The notes under the pieces: generated by a model
What the model was told of the DNA's origin: nothing
What the model saw: only the letters and a program-made list of their open reading frames with translations
The model's database searches: none
Program-made: the position numbers and the translations under genes
Part shown: positions 50,786 to 61,248 of the stretch, in pieces
Position numbering within the stretch: the first letter of the stretch is position 1
Layout: each line of letters opens with the position of its first letter
Source: an uncultured Collinsella sp.
GTDB taxonomy: Bacteria; Actinomycetota; Coriobacteriia; Coriobacteriales; Coriobacteriaceae
Length of the DNA: 64,000 nucleotides
Direction: 5' to 3'
Assembly: GCA_905213265.1 (NCBI GenBank)
Contig: CAJMHR010000007.1
Coordinates: 1 to 64,000 of the forward strand

Positions 50786-50814
50786 TTGGCAGGAAGAGGC
50801 ATTCCTGCTATCAT
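50786..50814 (+). promoter_or_regulatory. Promoter of rpsB-tsf and leader
   Basis: TTGGCA (50786-50791), 17-base spacer, TATCAT (50809-50814). It leaves a leader of about 135 bases before rpsB, with short stems (GTTGC/GCAAC; CCCGGG/CCGGG) that could be a regulatory 5' UTR. Confidence 0.65.
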
Positions 50815-50955
50815 TCATCGGGTTGCTTCACGGCAACATGTTTTTATCACGCACGCGCGGCTACTTCATACCGTGGTGCCCGGGCTTTGGTAGCACATGT
50901 CCGGGTTGGTTTTGGAGGATGACCCCGCGCGGAGGCAAACCACAGGAGGTTTAAC

Positions 50956-51684
50956 ATGGCTACCAAGATTAATATCCGCACCCTGCTCGAGGCCGGCTGC
51001 CACTTCGGTCACCAGACCCGTCGCTGGAACCCCAAGATGAAGCCGTTCATCTTCGGTGAGCGCAACGGCATCTACATCCTCGACCTCAAGCAGACCATCC
51101 TCGACGCCGACCAGGCCTACACCTTCGTCAAGAACGTCGCCAAGGGTGGCAACGTGCTATTCGTCGGCACCAAGAAGCAGGCTCAGGAGGCCGTCAAGAA
51201 CGCTGCTGAGCGCGCCAACATGCCTTACATCAACCAGCGTTGGCTCGGCGGTATGCTGACCAACTTCGTCACCATCCGCTCCCGCATCAACCGCATGGAG
51301 GAGCTCGAGGCCATGGTCGAGGGCGGCCGCATGGCTGTTCTGCCCAAGAAGGAGCAGGCTGTTCTCGGCAAGGAGCTCACCAAGCTCCAGACCAACCTCG
51401 GTGGCGCCCGCGACATGAAGGGTCTGCCCCAGGCTCTCTTCGTCATCGACACCAAGCGCGAGGAGAACGCCATCAAGGAGGCTCAGCGCCTGAACATCCC
51501 CGTCGTCGCCCTGATCGACACCAACTCCGATCCCGACGAGGTCGAGTACGGCATCCCCTGCAACGATGACGCTATCTCCGCTGTCACCCTTATGTGCGAG
51601 CTCATGGCTGACGCCTGCCTCGCTGGCTCTGGTAAGGAGCAGGTCTCCGAGGCCGAGATGGCCGCTGGGCCCAAGGCCGAGTAA
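50956..51684 (+). CDS. rpsB: Ribosomal protein uS2
   Basis: 242 residues. Family motifs LEAGCHFGHQTRRWNPKM, IYILDLKQT, INQRWLGGMLTNF and NIPVVALIDTNSDPDEVEY are all present. AGGAGG lies before the ATG. It is followed by tsf after a 45-base gap, the usual pair. Confidence 0.98.
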   Translation: MATKINIRTLLEAGCHFGHQTRRWNPKMKPFIFGERNGIYILDLKQTILDADQAYTFVKNVAKGGNVLFVGTKKQAQEAVKNAAERANMPYINQRWLGGMLTNFVTIRSRINRMEELEAMVEGGRMAVLPKKEQAVLGKELTKLQTNLGGARDMKGLPQALFVIDTKREENAIKEAQRLNIPVVALIDTNSDPDEVEYGIPCNDDAISAVTLMCELMADACLAGSGKEQVSEAEMAAGPKAE

Positions 51685-51729
51685 ATCAGTCTTAGTTAAT
51701 TCTTTTTCATCTCTTTGAAAGGAACCACA

Positions 51730-52599
51730 ATGGCCCAGATTACCGCCGCTATGGTCAAGCAGCTCCGCGAGATGACCGACTCCCCGATGATGGAGTGCAA
51801 GAAGGCTCTCGTCGAGGCTGACGGCGACATGGACGCCGCTGTCGACGTTCTGCGTAAGAACGGCCTTGCCAAGGCTGCCAAGAAGGCTGGCCGTGAGACC
51901 AACGAGGGCGCTGTCGCCGCGTTCGTCTCCGAGGATGGCAAGACCGGCGCTCTGCTCGAGCTCTCCTGCGAGACCGACTTCGTTGGCTCTAACGCCAAGT
52001 TCACCGGCTTTGCTTCCAAGGTCGCTGAGGTTGTCGCTACCACCGAGCCTGCTGACGTCGACGCTCTGCTCGAGAAGCCGATGGGCGAGGAGACCGTTTC
52101 CTCCGAGCTCACCGAGATGATTCACATCATGGGCGAGAACATGAAGATCTCCCGCTTCGCTGCCCGCAAGGCTGAGAACGGCGCGCTCGCTTCTTACATC
52201 CACATGGGTGGTAAGATCGGCGTCCTCGTCGAGTTCGCCTTCGAGAAGGCTGAGACCGCTCAGGCTGAATCCTTCAAGACCTTCGCTCACGACGTTGCCC
52301 TTCAGGTTGCCGCTGTCGCCCCGATCTGCGCTACCCGCGATCAGGTTCCGGCCGAGACCGTCGAGCACGAGAAGCAGATCTACATGGCTCAGGCTGCCGA
52401 GTCCGGCAAGCCCGAGGCCATTCAGGAGAAGATGGCTGTCGGCCGTCTGGAGAAGTTCTACAAGCAGTCCGTGCTCACCGAGCAGGAGTTCATCAAGGAC
52501 AGCTCCCTCACCATCAAGAAGTACGCAGAGCAGGTCTCCAAGGAGCTCGGCGACACCATTACCGTCGTTGCCTTTGACCGTCTGGTCCGTGGCGAGTAA
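51730..52599 (+). CDS. tsf: Elongation factor Ts
   Basis: 289 residues. It exchanges GDP on EF-Tu. UBA-like N terminus (VKQLREMTDSPMMECKKAL) and the TDFV motif (CETDFVGSN) that touches EF-Tu. ATG 51730 has GAAAGGAA upstream; ATG 51715 would place the ribosome site inside the gene. A strong terminator follows. Confidence 0.97.
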   Translation: MAQITAAMVKQLREMTDSPMMECKKALVEADGDMDAAVDVLRKNGLAKAAKKAGRETNEGAVAAFVSEDGKTGALLELSCETDFVGSNAKFTGFASKVAEVVATTEPADVDALLEKPMGEETVSSELTEMIHIMGENMKISRFAARKAENGALASYIHMGGKIGVLVEFAFEKAETAQAESFKTFAHDVALQVAAVAPICATRDQVPAETVEHEKQIYMAQAAESGKPEAIQEKMAVGRLEKFYKQSVLTEQEFIKDSSLTIKKYAEQVSKELGDTITVVAFDRLVRGE

Positions 52600-52622
52600 A
52601 TAAGCTCTTGTAGCTGGTAATG

Positions 52623-52657
52623 AGCAGGCTGTGGGTTTTACTCACAGCCTGCTTTTT
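52623..52657 (+). terminator. Intrinsic terminator after tsf
   Basis: AGCAGGCTGTG pairs perfectly with CACAGCCTGCT around a 9-base loop, followed by TTTTC. Confidence 0.92.
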
Positions 52658-52717
52658 CATGGCTCTTCTTAGAGCCTTTGATAGAATGTTGAGAGTTCAA
52701 TCTAAAGGAGGATCGCT

Positions 52718-53440
52718 TTGTCCGACATCCGATATAAACGCGTGCTTCTTAAGCTTTCCGGCGAAGCGCTGATGGGCGACGGCCAATATGGCATCGACCC
52801 CAAGGTTACCGACCATCTTGCCAAGCAGGTCAAGGAGCTGCTCGCCGTTGGCCATGAGGTCGGCGTCGTTGTCGGCGGCGGCAATATTTTCCGCGGCATG
52901 GCCGGCGCTGCCGGTGGCATGGAGCGTGCTCAGGCCGACTACATGGGCATGCTGGCAACCGTTATGAACGCGCTCGCCCTGCAGGATGCCTTCGAGCATA
53001 ACGATGTTCCCTGCCGCGTGATGAGCGCTATCCAGATGAACGAGATCTGCGAGCCCTATATTCGCCGTCGCGCCATCAACCACCTTTCCAAGGGCAACGT
53101 CGTTATTTTTGCCGCCGGTTCGGGCAATCCGTACTTTACGACCGACACCGCCGCGGCTCTTCGTGCGTGCGAGATCGGCGCCGAGATTCTGATTAAAGCC
53201 ACCAAGGTTGACGGCATCTACGACAAGGATCCCGTCAAGTGCGCCGATGCCGTCCGTTTTGACAAGATTACCTATCACGAGGTTCTCGTCCGCGGTCTGC
53301 AGGTTATGGATTCCACGGCTACGGCACTGTGCCAGGATAACCGTATGCCGATTTTGGTCCTCAACATCGATGGCGAGGACACCGTCAAGCGCGCGCTTTC
53401 GGGTGAGCCCGTCGGCACGCTCGTCTATCAGGAGGATTAA
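52718..53440 (+). CDS. pyrH: Uridylate kinase
   Basis: 240 residues, amino-acid-kinase fold that phosphorylates UMP. Starts RVLLKLSGEALMGDGQYG, then VVVGGGNIFRG and KATKVDGIYDKDPVKC. TTG 52718 is preceded by AAAGGAGG. A TAGAAT box at 52682-52687 may be its -10. It opens the pyrH-frr-uppS-cdsA-dxr-rseP-ispG-proS operon, in which each gap is under 30 bases. Confidence 0.97.
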   Translation: MSDIRYKRVLLKLSGEALMGDGQYGIDPKVTDHLAKQVKELLAVGHEVGVVVGGGNIFRGMAGAAGGMERAQADYMGMLATVMNALALQDAFEHNDVPCRVMSAIQMNEICEPYIRRRAINHLSKGNVVIFAAGSGNPYFTTDTAAALRACEIGAEILIKATKVDGIYDKDPVKCADAVRFDKITYHEVLVRGLQVMDSTATALCQDNRMPILVLNIDGEDTVKRALSGEPVGTLVYQED

Positions 53441-53442
53441 GC

Positions 53443-53979
53443 ATGGCAGATAACATCACCGCCCATATGGACAAGTCGCTCGAGTCCCTCAAGCATAACT
53501 TCTCCAAGGTCCGTACCGGCCGCGCCAATGCCAACATTCTGTCCGACATCACCGTCGATTATTACGGTGTTCCCACGCCGGTCACGCAGGTTGCCGCCGT
53601 CAAGACCCCCGAGGCCCACATGCTGCTCATCGAGCCGTGGGACAAGGCACTCATCAATGCTATCGTCAAGGCCATCGGCGCTTCCGATCTGGGTATTACC
53701 CCCAACTCCGATGGCACCGTCGTTCGTCTTCCGTTCCCGGCTCCCACTGAGGAGCGCCGTCGCGAGCTCGTCAAGGAGTGCCGCGAGTACGCCGAGCAGG
53801 CCAAGGTGTCTATCCGTAACATCCGTCGTGACTTCAACAACAAGCTCGAGCGCGATGAGGAGCTCACCGAGGACGATGTCCGTCGCGAGCAGGCCAAGGT
53901 CCAGAAGCACACCGATGAGTATGTCGCCAAGGTCGAGGAGCTTCTGAAGGAAAAAGAAGCCGAGGTCATGGAGATCTAA
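53443..53979 (+). CDS. frr: Ribosome recycling factor
   Basis: 178 residues, slightly shorter than the usual 185. KVRTGRANANILSDI, the ERRRELVKECREYAE and NIRRDFNNKL segments are diagnostic. It splits post-termination ribosomes with EF-G. It begins two bases after pyrH. Confidence 0.97.
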   Translation: MADNITAHMDKSLESLKHNFSKVRTGRANANILSDITVDYYGVPTPVTQVAAVKTPEAHMLLIEPWDKALINAIVKAIGASDLGITPNSDGTVVRLPFPAPTEERRRELVKECREYAEQAKVSIRNIRRDFNNKLERDEELTEDDVRREQAKVQKHTDEYVAKVEELLKEKEAEVMEI

Positions 53980-53980
53980 G

Positions 53981-54775
53981 GTGCAATACGACGAGCATAA
54001 ACTGGTCGAGTACTTTGCCGACACCCCTGCGGGCGTCGGTTTTTCCGACCTTGACCTCAATAACATTCCGCACCATATCTCGTGCATCATGGACGGCAAC
54101 GGTCGCTGGGCCACGTCGCGCGGTCTTGCGCGCACTGAGGGCCACAAGGCGGGTATCGTCTCCCTTCGTGAGATTATTACCGCCTGCGTGCGTCTGGGCG
54201 TCGACGTGCTTTCTGCCTATGCGTTTTCGACCGAAAACTGGAATCGCCCTCAGCACGAAGTCAACGTTCTGATGCACCTGTTTGCCAAGACGTTCATCGA
54301 CGAGCTGCCGCTTCTGAAGCGCGAAAACGTGCGCGTTGTCTTTTTGGGTGACATTTCCGCGCTGCCCAAGAAGACCCGCGACGTTTTTGAACGCGGTCTT
54401 GCTGAGTGCGCCGATCACACCGGCATGACGCTGGCGCTTGCCGTCAACTACGGCGCGCGTGCCGAGATTACCCGCGCTGTCCGTCAGATCGCACTCGACG
54501 CTGCCGCCGGTAAGATCGATCCTGCCGCAATTGATGACGACATGGTGGCTTCCCACCTCTATACCGCCGGCCTTCCCGATCCTGAGCTTGTGATTCGCAC
54601 TTCTGGTGAGCTGCGCCTTTCGAACTATCTGCTGTGGCAGGTGGCTTATTCCGAATTCTACGTCACCGATACCTATTGGCCCGACTTTGATCGTTGGGGC
54701 CTTGTCGACGCCATTTTGGCCTATCAGGGCCGTGACCGTAGGTTTGGTGGTCTGAGCAAGACCGAGGAGGCTTAA
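53981..54775 (+). CDS. uppS: Isoprenyl (undecaprenyl) diphosphate synthase
   Basis: 264 residues, cis-prenyltransferase for the wall lipid carrier. Motifs: IMDGNGRWATSRG, the AFSTENWNRP segment, and RTSGELRLSNYLLWQ ... SEFYVTDTYWPDF. Start GTG; about 30 extra N-terminal residues. It overlaps the operon logic with cdsA next. Confidence 0.95.
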   Translation: MQYDEHKLVEYFADTPAGVGFSDLDLNNIPHHISCIMDGNGRWATSRGLARTEGHKAGIVSLREIITACVRLGVDVLSAYAFSTENWNRPQHEVNVLMHLFAKTFIDELPLLKRENVRVVFLGDISALPKKTRDVFERGLAECADHTGMTLALAVNYGARAEITRAVRQIALDAAAGKIDPAAIDDDMVASHLYTAGLPDPELVIRTSGELRLSNYLLWQVAYSEFYVTDTYWPDFDRWGLVDAILAYQGRDRRFGGLSKTEEA

Positions 54776-54777
54776 TC

Positions 54778-55677
54778 GTGTCCGATCGTCCCAAGGCAAC
54801 TGCTCCCAAGACATCTGAGCGCAAGGCTGTCGCTGCGGGAGCGCCCGCAGCGAAGAATGGCACCGGTTCGTGGCTTGCGGGCTTTATCACCCGTGCCGCC
54901 GCCGGTATCGTTTACGCCGTTGTCTTTATCCTGTGCCTGGTTTTGGGTATCGTGCCCACGGCCATCTTTGTTTCCGTCATGAGCGGTCTGTGCTGCTATG
55001 AGTTTTTCCGTATGACAAGGCTCGATGGCAAGATGGCTAACGAGCGCATGGGTATCGCTGCCGCCGTGCTCTTTCCGCTGTCGGCGTTGGGCGATTCGAT
55101 GCTGCTGAATGCCCTGCTTTTTGCCCTGATGCTCGCTGTGGGCATTTGGTATGTCTGGTCGCCGCGTACCCGCATATCCGATGTTGCCGTGACACTCATG
55201 GGTCCCATCTACACCGGTTTTATGCTGTCGGCTATCGTGCTGCTGCGCGATGCCGTGCCCGGTTTTGCCGGCGCCCTGCTTTCGGTGGGTGTTTGCGCGT
55301 CTCTCTGGGTCTCCGATTCGTTTGCCTATATCGTGGGTAGCCGTATCGGCAAACACAAGATGGTTCCCAAGATCTCTCCCAAAAAGAGCTGGGAGGGGTT
55401 TGTTGGCGGCATCCTGGGCTCGGTTTTGATTTGGCTCATCCTGTGGGCGACGCATTTCTTCAAGCTCAGCCTGCCCTATGCGCTGCTGTGCGGCGTGGTC
55501 GTGTCCATTCTGGGCGTTATCGGCGACCTTATCGAGTCGCGCATCAAGCGCGGTGTGGGCGTCAAAGATTCCGGCAACCTTATCCCGGGCCACGGCGGCA
55601 TGCTCGATCGTAGCGATTCGCTTATCTTCGGCTGCATCACCGCGCAGCTGATGCTGATGATCGGAGGCGTGCTGTAA
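54778..55677 (+). CDS. cdsA: Phosphatidate cytidylyltransferase
   Basis: 299 residues with several membrane helices. It makes CDP-diacylglycerol for phospholipids. The CDP-alcohol signature is near the C terminus: ESRIKRGVGVKDSGNLIPGHGG, given in part as KRGVGVKDSG and PGHGGMLDRSDS. The start is GTG after GGAGG. About 40 Ala/Lys-rich cytoplasmic residues precede the first helix. Its stop overlaps the dxr start. Confidence 0.94.
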   Translation: MSDRPKATAPKTSERKAVAAGAPAAKNGTGSWLAGFITRAAAGIVYAVVFILCLVLGIVPTAIFVSVMSGLCCYEFFRMTRLDGKMANERMGIAAAVLFPLSALGDSMLLNALLFALMLAVGIWYVWSPRTRISDVAVTLMGPIYTGFMLSAIVLLRDAVPGFAGALLSVGVCASLWVSDSFAYIVGSRIGKHKMVPKISPKKSWEGFVGGILGSVLIWLILWATHFFKLSLPYALLCGVVVSILGVIGDLIESRIKRGVGVKDSGNLIPGHGGMLDRSDSLIFGCITAQLMLMIGGVL

Positions 55678-56864
55678 TGTCATTCCAGACGACGTATGGC
55701 CCCGATGGACGCCTCCGTGTTGCCATCCTGGGTTGTACGGGCTCCATCGGCACCCAGGCGCTCGATGTGTGCCGCCAGCATGCCGATCGCCTGCAGGTGA
55801 CGGCGCTGTCCGTTAACTCCAGTACCTCCGAGCTTGTTGCCGCTGCCCGCGAGTTCTCGGTTTCGGCGGTTGCCGTGGCCGATGTCGCTCATGGCGATGA
55901 CGCCGTGCTGCAGGAGTTGCCCGAGGGAACGAAGCTCGGCGTTGGCGCGCAGGCGGTTTGCGAGCTCGCGCGTCGCGACGATGTCGACTGCGTGCTCGTC
56001 GCTATTGTGGGTGCCGCCGGTCTTGAGGCGAGCCATGCGGCCTTGACCTCGAATAAGCGTCTTGCCCTTGCCAACAAGGAGTCCCTCGTCGTTGGTGGCG
56101 ACTTGCTTATGCCGTTGGCGCAACCGGGCCAGCTTATTCCTGTCGACTCTGAGCACTCTGCCATCTACCAGTGCTATCTGGGGGAGAATCCGCGCGAGGC
56201 CCACTGTATTTGGCTCACCTGCTCGGGTGGTCCGTTCTTTGGCCGTACGCGCGACGAGCTCGATCGCGTGACGCGTGCCGATGCCCTTGCACATCCCACG
56301 TGGGCCATGGGTGCCAAGATCACCATCGACTCCGCCACCCTCATGAATAAGGGCCTGGAGCGCATTGAGGCCATGCATCTGTTTAACTGTGACCTCGATT
56401 TCATTAACGTGGTCGTGCAGCGTCAGTCCAAGATTCATTCTATGGTCGAGTTCACCGACGGCTCCGTGATGGCGCATCTCGGTGCTTCCGACATGCGTAT
56501 TCCCATTCAGTTCGCGTTCTCGTATCCCGAGCGTTGGGATACCCCGGCGCCTCGTATCGATTTCCGCGAGCTGGGGCAGCTCACGTTTGATGCTGCCGAC
56601 CTTGATACCTTCCGCTGTCTTGCACTGGCCGAGCGTGCCGGCAAGACGGGTGGCACCATGCCGTGCGTGCTCAATGCCGCCAACGAGGTCGCCGTCGATG
56701 CCTTTCTGCACGATGGCTGCAGCTTTACCGATATCGATCGCATTGTGGAATCCTGCATGGATGCCCACGATATGCAGGCGGTCGATTCGTTTGAGCAGCT
56801 TCGTGACATCGATGCGTGGGCGCGTGAAAAGGCTGCGCAGGTACTCGCCGCAACCCGTTCCTAA
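55677..56864 (+). CDS. dxr: 1-deoxy-D-xylulose 5-phosphate reductoisomerase
   Basis: 395 residues. Second MEP-pathway step, giving MEP with NADPH and a metal. Motifs: VAILGCTGSIGTQALDV, ANKESLVVGG, PVDSEHSAIYQC, CSGGPFFG, MNKGLERIEAMHLF and HSMVEFTDGSVMAHL. Overlap with cdsA by one base (TAATG). ispG lies two genes on, so two MEP steps share this operon. Confidence 0.97.
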   Translation: MSFQTTYGPDGRLRVAILGCTGSIGTQALDVCRQHADRLQVTALSVNSSTSELVAAAREFSVSAVAVADVAHGDDAVLQELPEGTKLGVGAQAVCELARRDDVDCVLVAIVGAAGLEASHAALTSNKRLALANKESLVVGGDLLMPLAQPGQLIPVDSEHSAIYQCYLGENPREAHCIWLTCSGGPFFGRTRDELDRVTRADALAHPTWAMGAKITIDSATLMNKGLERIEAMHLFNCDLDFINVVVQRQSKIHSMVEFTDGSVMAHLGASDMRIPIQFAFSYPERWDTPAPRIDFRELGQLTFDAADLDTFRCLALAERAGKTGGTMPCVLNAANEVAVDAFLHDGCSFTDIDRIVESCMDAHDMQAVDSFEQLRDIDAWAREKAAQVLAATRS

Positions 56865-56889
56865 CCCATAAGGATTGCTTTTTCGTTTT

Positions 56890-58251
56890 ATGGATACTGT
56901 TCTGAGCGTTCTCTCATCGGTCTTTTGGGGCCTGCTGATGCTTTCCGTCCTCGTGTTTTTGCACGAGGGCGGCCACTTTTTGGCGGCGCGTGCCTGCGGC
57001 GTCCGTGTGATCGAGTTCTTTTTGGGCCTGCCGTGCCGCTTTGACATCCATTACACGTCGCGTCGCATTGGAACCAAGTTTGGCGTGACCCCGCTGCTGC
57101 TGGGTGGCTACGCTGCCATCTGCGGTATGGATCCGACCGATGTCTCGTGCGCCGATCGCGTGCTCGCGGCTATCTACCGTCATGGTCGCGTGACCGTGGC
57201 CGACCTTGCTGTCGAGCTCGAGCTTTCCGAGGAGGATGTGCTCGAGGCTTGTGCTCTGTTGCTGGGCTGGGGCTCCATCGCACCTTGGTATGAGGAAGGG
57301 GAGAAGCCCTCACCGAGCTACTATCCCACCAAGTATCAGACACTGCCTCGAGACGCGGCGGGTTACACCACCTTTGACGGCCGCCGGTTCGATCGAGAGC
57401 ATGCGACTGCCGAGGGCGATGTGTGGGAGCTGCCGTGCGGCGAAGCCGAGTTCCTTGCGCAAGAGCGTTCGCATACCTATCTGGGCCAGGGTTTTCTCAA
57501 GCGCGCCTTTATGCTGCTCGCGGGCATTCTCGTCAATATTTTGACGGGCTTTTTGCTCCTTATGAGCATCTATTCCATTGCGGGTGTCACCGTGCCGATG
57601 GATACCAACGTGATCGGTCAGGTTGACGAGGGGTCTATTGCCGCCAAGGCAGGTATTGAGGGCGGCGATGCAATCCTTTCGGTCGACGGAGTATCGTGCT
57701 CTACCTGGATGGACGTTTACGATGCTATCGGCAAGGCTGCCGGTAAGGATGATATCGCCATTGAGTACGAGCGTGACGGCAAGCGGCATTCGACCACGGT
57801 TGCGCTCAAAGAGGACGAGCGCCTAGGTGTGTATGCCTCTACGCAGGTGGTCCGGTTGGACCCCATCACGTCGGCTCGCCTCTCCTTTTCCTATGTCGTG
57901 CAGACAGCGGAGGGCGTGATGCGCCTGCTCCAGCCGCAGCATACGATGGAGATTCTCGATCAGTCCTCTTCGATCGTGGGTATTAGCGTTATGTCCTCAC
58001 AGGCTGCTGCTGCCGGCCCTGCCACGTTCCTTTCGTTTGCTGCCCTCATCTCGTTCTCGCTTGGCTTTATGAACCTGCTGCCCATCCCGCCACTCGATGG
58101 CGGTAAGCTGGTCATTGAGATCATTCAAAAGATTGCGGGACGCGAGCTTCCGCTCAAGGTCCAGACGATTGTGAGCTATGTGGGCATCGCGCTCTTTGCG
58201 CTGCTGTTTGTCTATATGCTTCGTTCCGACATCCTTCGATTTATTCTGTAG
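56890..58251 (+). CDS. rseP: Site-2 zinc metalloprotease (RseP-like) with a winged-helix-like insertion
   Basis: About 453 residues. Intramembrane protease with HEGGH at about residues 25-29, GTKFGVTPLLLGGY near 61-74, a PDZ domain (VDEGSIAAKAGIEGGDAIL) and the second motif NLLPIPPLDGGK near 395-406. Unlike usual RseP, ~105 residues are inserted between GGY and the second helix. Residues ~89-130 read like a winged helix (ADRVLAAIYRHGRVTVADLA, then SEEDVLEACALLLGWG). A TTG at 56875 is also in frame but too close to AAGGA; ATG is 15 bases from it, so the start is unsure. Its neighbours dxr and ispG are the usual ones. Confidence 0.93.
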   Translation: MDTVLSVLSSVFWGLLMLSVLVFLHEGGHFLAARACGVRVIEFFLGLPCRFDIHYTSRRIGTKFGVTPLLLGGYAAICGMDPTDVSCADRVLAAIYRHGRVTVADLAVELELSEEDVLEACALLLGWGSIAPWYEEGEKPSPSYYPTKYQTLPRDAAGYTTFDGRRFDREHATAEGDVWELPCGEAEFLAQERSHTYLGQGFLKRAFMLLAGILVNILTGFLLLMSIYSIAGVTVPMDTNVIGQVDEGSIAAKAGIEGGDAILSVDGVSCSTWMDVYDAIGKAAGKDDIAIEYERDGKRHSTTVALKEDERLGVYASTQVVRLDPITSARLSFSYVVQTAEGVMRLLQPQHTMEILDQSSSIVGISVMSSQAAAAGPATFLSFAALISFSLGFMNLLPIPPLDGGKLVIEIIQKIAGRELPLKVQTIVSYVGIALFALLFVYMLRSDILRFIL

Positions 58252-58264
58252 GGGAGTGTTTGGA

Positions 58265-59347
58265 TTGTCTTTATCCCATCCTTTGCCGCGCGAACTGACG
58301 CGCCCCGTGCATGTGGGCGGCGTACAGATCGGTGGCGGCGCGCCGGTGGTGGTCCAATCCATGACCTGCACCGATACCGCCGATGCCCAGGCAACGCTTG
58401 CGCAAGTGTGCGCGTTGGCGCAGGCTGGCTGCGATATCGTGCGCGTGAGCGTGCCCACCGAGGCCGCGCTTGAGGGTTTCCGCACCATCTGTGCCGAGTC
58501 TCCGGTGCCGATCGTCGCCGATATCCACTTTAACCACAAGCTGGCCATTGGCGCTGTGGAGGCCGGTGCCGCCAAGCTCCGCATCAATCCCGGCAACATT
58601 GGCGATTGGGCCAAGGTCGATGCCGTCATCGACGCCGCCGGCGCTGCGGGCTGTGCGATTCGCATCGGTGTCAACGCCGGCTCACTCGAGCAGGATATCG
58701 CTGAGCGCGACGAGCTTACGCAGCCCGAGAAGCTCGTGATGTCGAGCGAGCGTTTCGTCAAGCACTTTGAGGACCGCGGCTTTACGAACATTGTGCTTTC
58801 GGCCAAGGCCCATAGCGTGCAAACGACGCTTGATACCTATCGAGCCCTCTCGCGCGAGATTCCCCATGTTCCGCTTCACCTGGGCGTGACGGAGGCGGGG
58901 ACCAAGCTGCAGGGCACTATCAAGAGCTCGGTGGGTCTGGGTATTCTGCTGTCCGAAGGCATTGGCGACACCATGCGTGTGTCGCTCACAGCCGATCCGG
59001 TTGAGGAGCCGCCGGTTGCCTGGGGTATTCTGCAGTCGTTGGGCCTGCGTCGCCGTGGCCCCGAGATTGTCTCGTGCCCCACGTGCGCCCGCTGCCAGGT
59101 TAACCTCATTCCCATCGCCGAGGAGGTCACCGAGCGGCTTAAGAACTACTCCGCGCCGCTTTCGATCGCCGTGATGGGATGTGCCGTTAATGGCCCCGGT
59201 GAGGCCTCTGACGCCGACTTGGGCGTTGCCTGCGGACGAGGTCAGGGCCTGCTCTTTTCGCATGGCCAGATCATTGGTAAAGTAGCTGAGGATCAAATTG
59301 TCGACGCGCTGATGGCCGAGGTCGACAAACTTATTGAGGAGAAGTAA
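58265..59347 (+). CDS. ispG: 4-hydroxy-3-methylbut-2-enyl diphosphate synthase
   Basis: 360 residues. MEP-pathway Fe-S enzyme. N-terminal HVGGVQIGGGAPVVVQSM; DIHFNHKLA; and the C-terminal cluster site SCPTCARCQVN with VMGCAVNGPGEASDAD. TTG 58265 was chosen, as GGAG is eight bases upstream and the protein then has the normal size; the longer frame lies in rseP. proS starts right at its stop. Confidence 0.95.
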   Translation: MSLSHPLPRELTRPVHVGGVQIGGGAPVVVQSMTCTDTADAQATLAQVCALAQAGCDIVRVSVPTEAALEGFRTICAESPVPIVADIHFNHKLAIGAVEAGAAKLRINPGNIGDWAKVDAVIDAAGAAGCAIRIGVNAGSLEQDIAERDELTQPEKLVMSSERFVKHFEDRGFTNIVLSAKAHSVQTTLDTYRALSREIPHVPLHLGVTEAGTKLQGTIKSSVGLGILLSEGIGDTMRVSLTADPVEEPPVAWGILQSLGLRRRGPEIVSCPTCARCQVNLIPIAEEVTERLKNYSAPLSIAVMGCAVNGPGEASDADLGVACGRGQGLLFSHGQIIGKVAEDQIVDALMAEVDKLIEEK

Positions 59348-61069
<1,722 letters not shown>

Positions 61070-61098
61070 TCTACGATTTCGCTTGTAGTTCGATATAC

Positions 61099-61149
61099 GG
61101 GACGGCCCCGCATTTCTCCAGATAGGGGAGATGCGGGGCCGTCCTTTTA
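61099..61149 (+). terminator. Intrinsic terminator after proS
   Basis: GGACGGCCCCGCAT..TCTCC pairs with GGGGAGATGCGGGGCCGTCC (about 20 positions), followed by TTTTAT. Confidence 0.9.
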
Positions 61150-61171
61150 TCTTGTAGCATCCTCGATATCT

Positions 61172-61216
61172 AAAAGGGAAACCCCACAGCCCATTCGAGC
61201 TGCGGGGTTTCCCTTT
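61172..61216. terminator. Second, bidirectional terminator
   Basis: AAAGGGAAACCCCACAGC pairs with GCTGCGGGGTTTCCCTTT (one mismatch or wobble) with A and T tracts on its two sides. It can also end the convergent phosphotransferase transcript. Confidence 0.85.
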
Positions 61217-61248
61217 GTGCCTCCGATGCGAAATAAATCGCTCAGATA

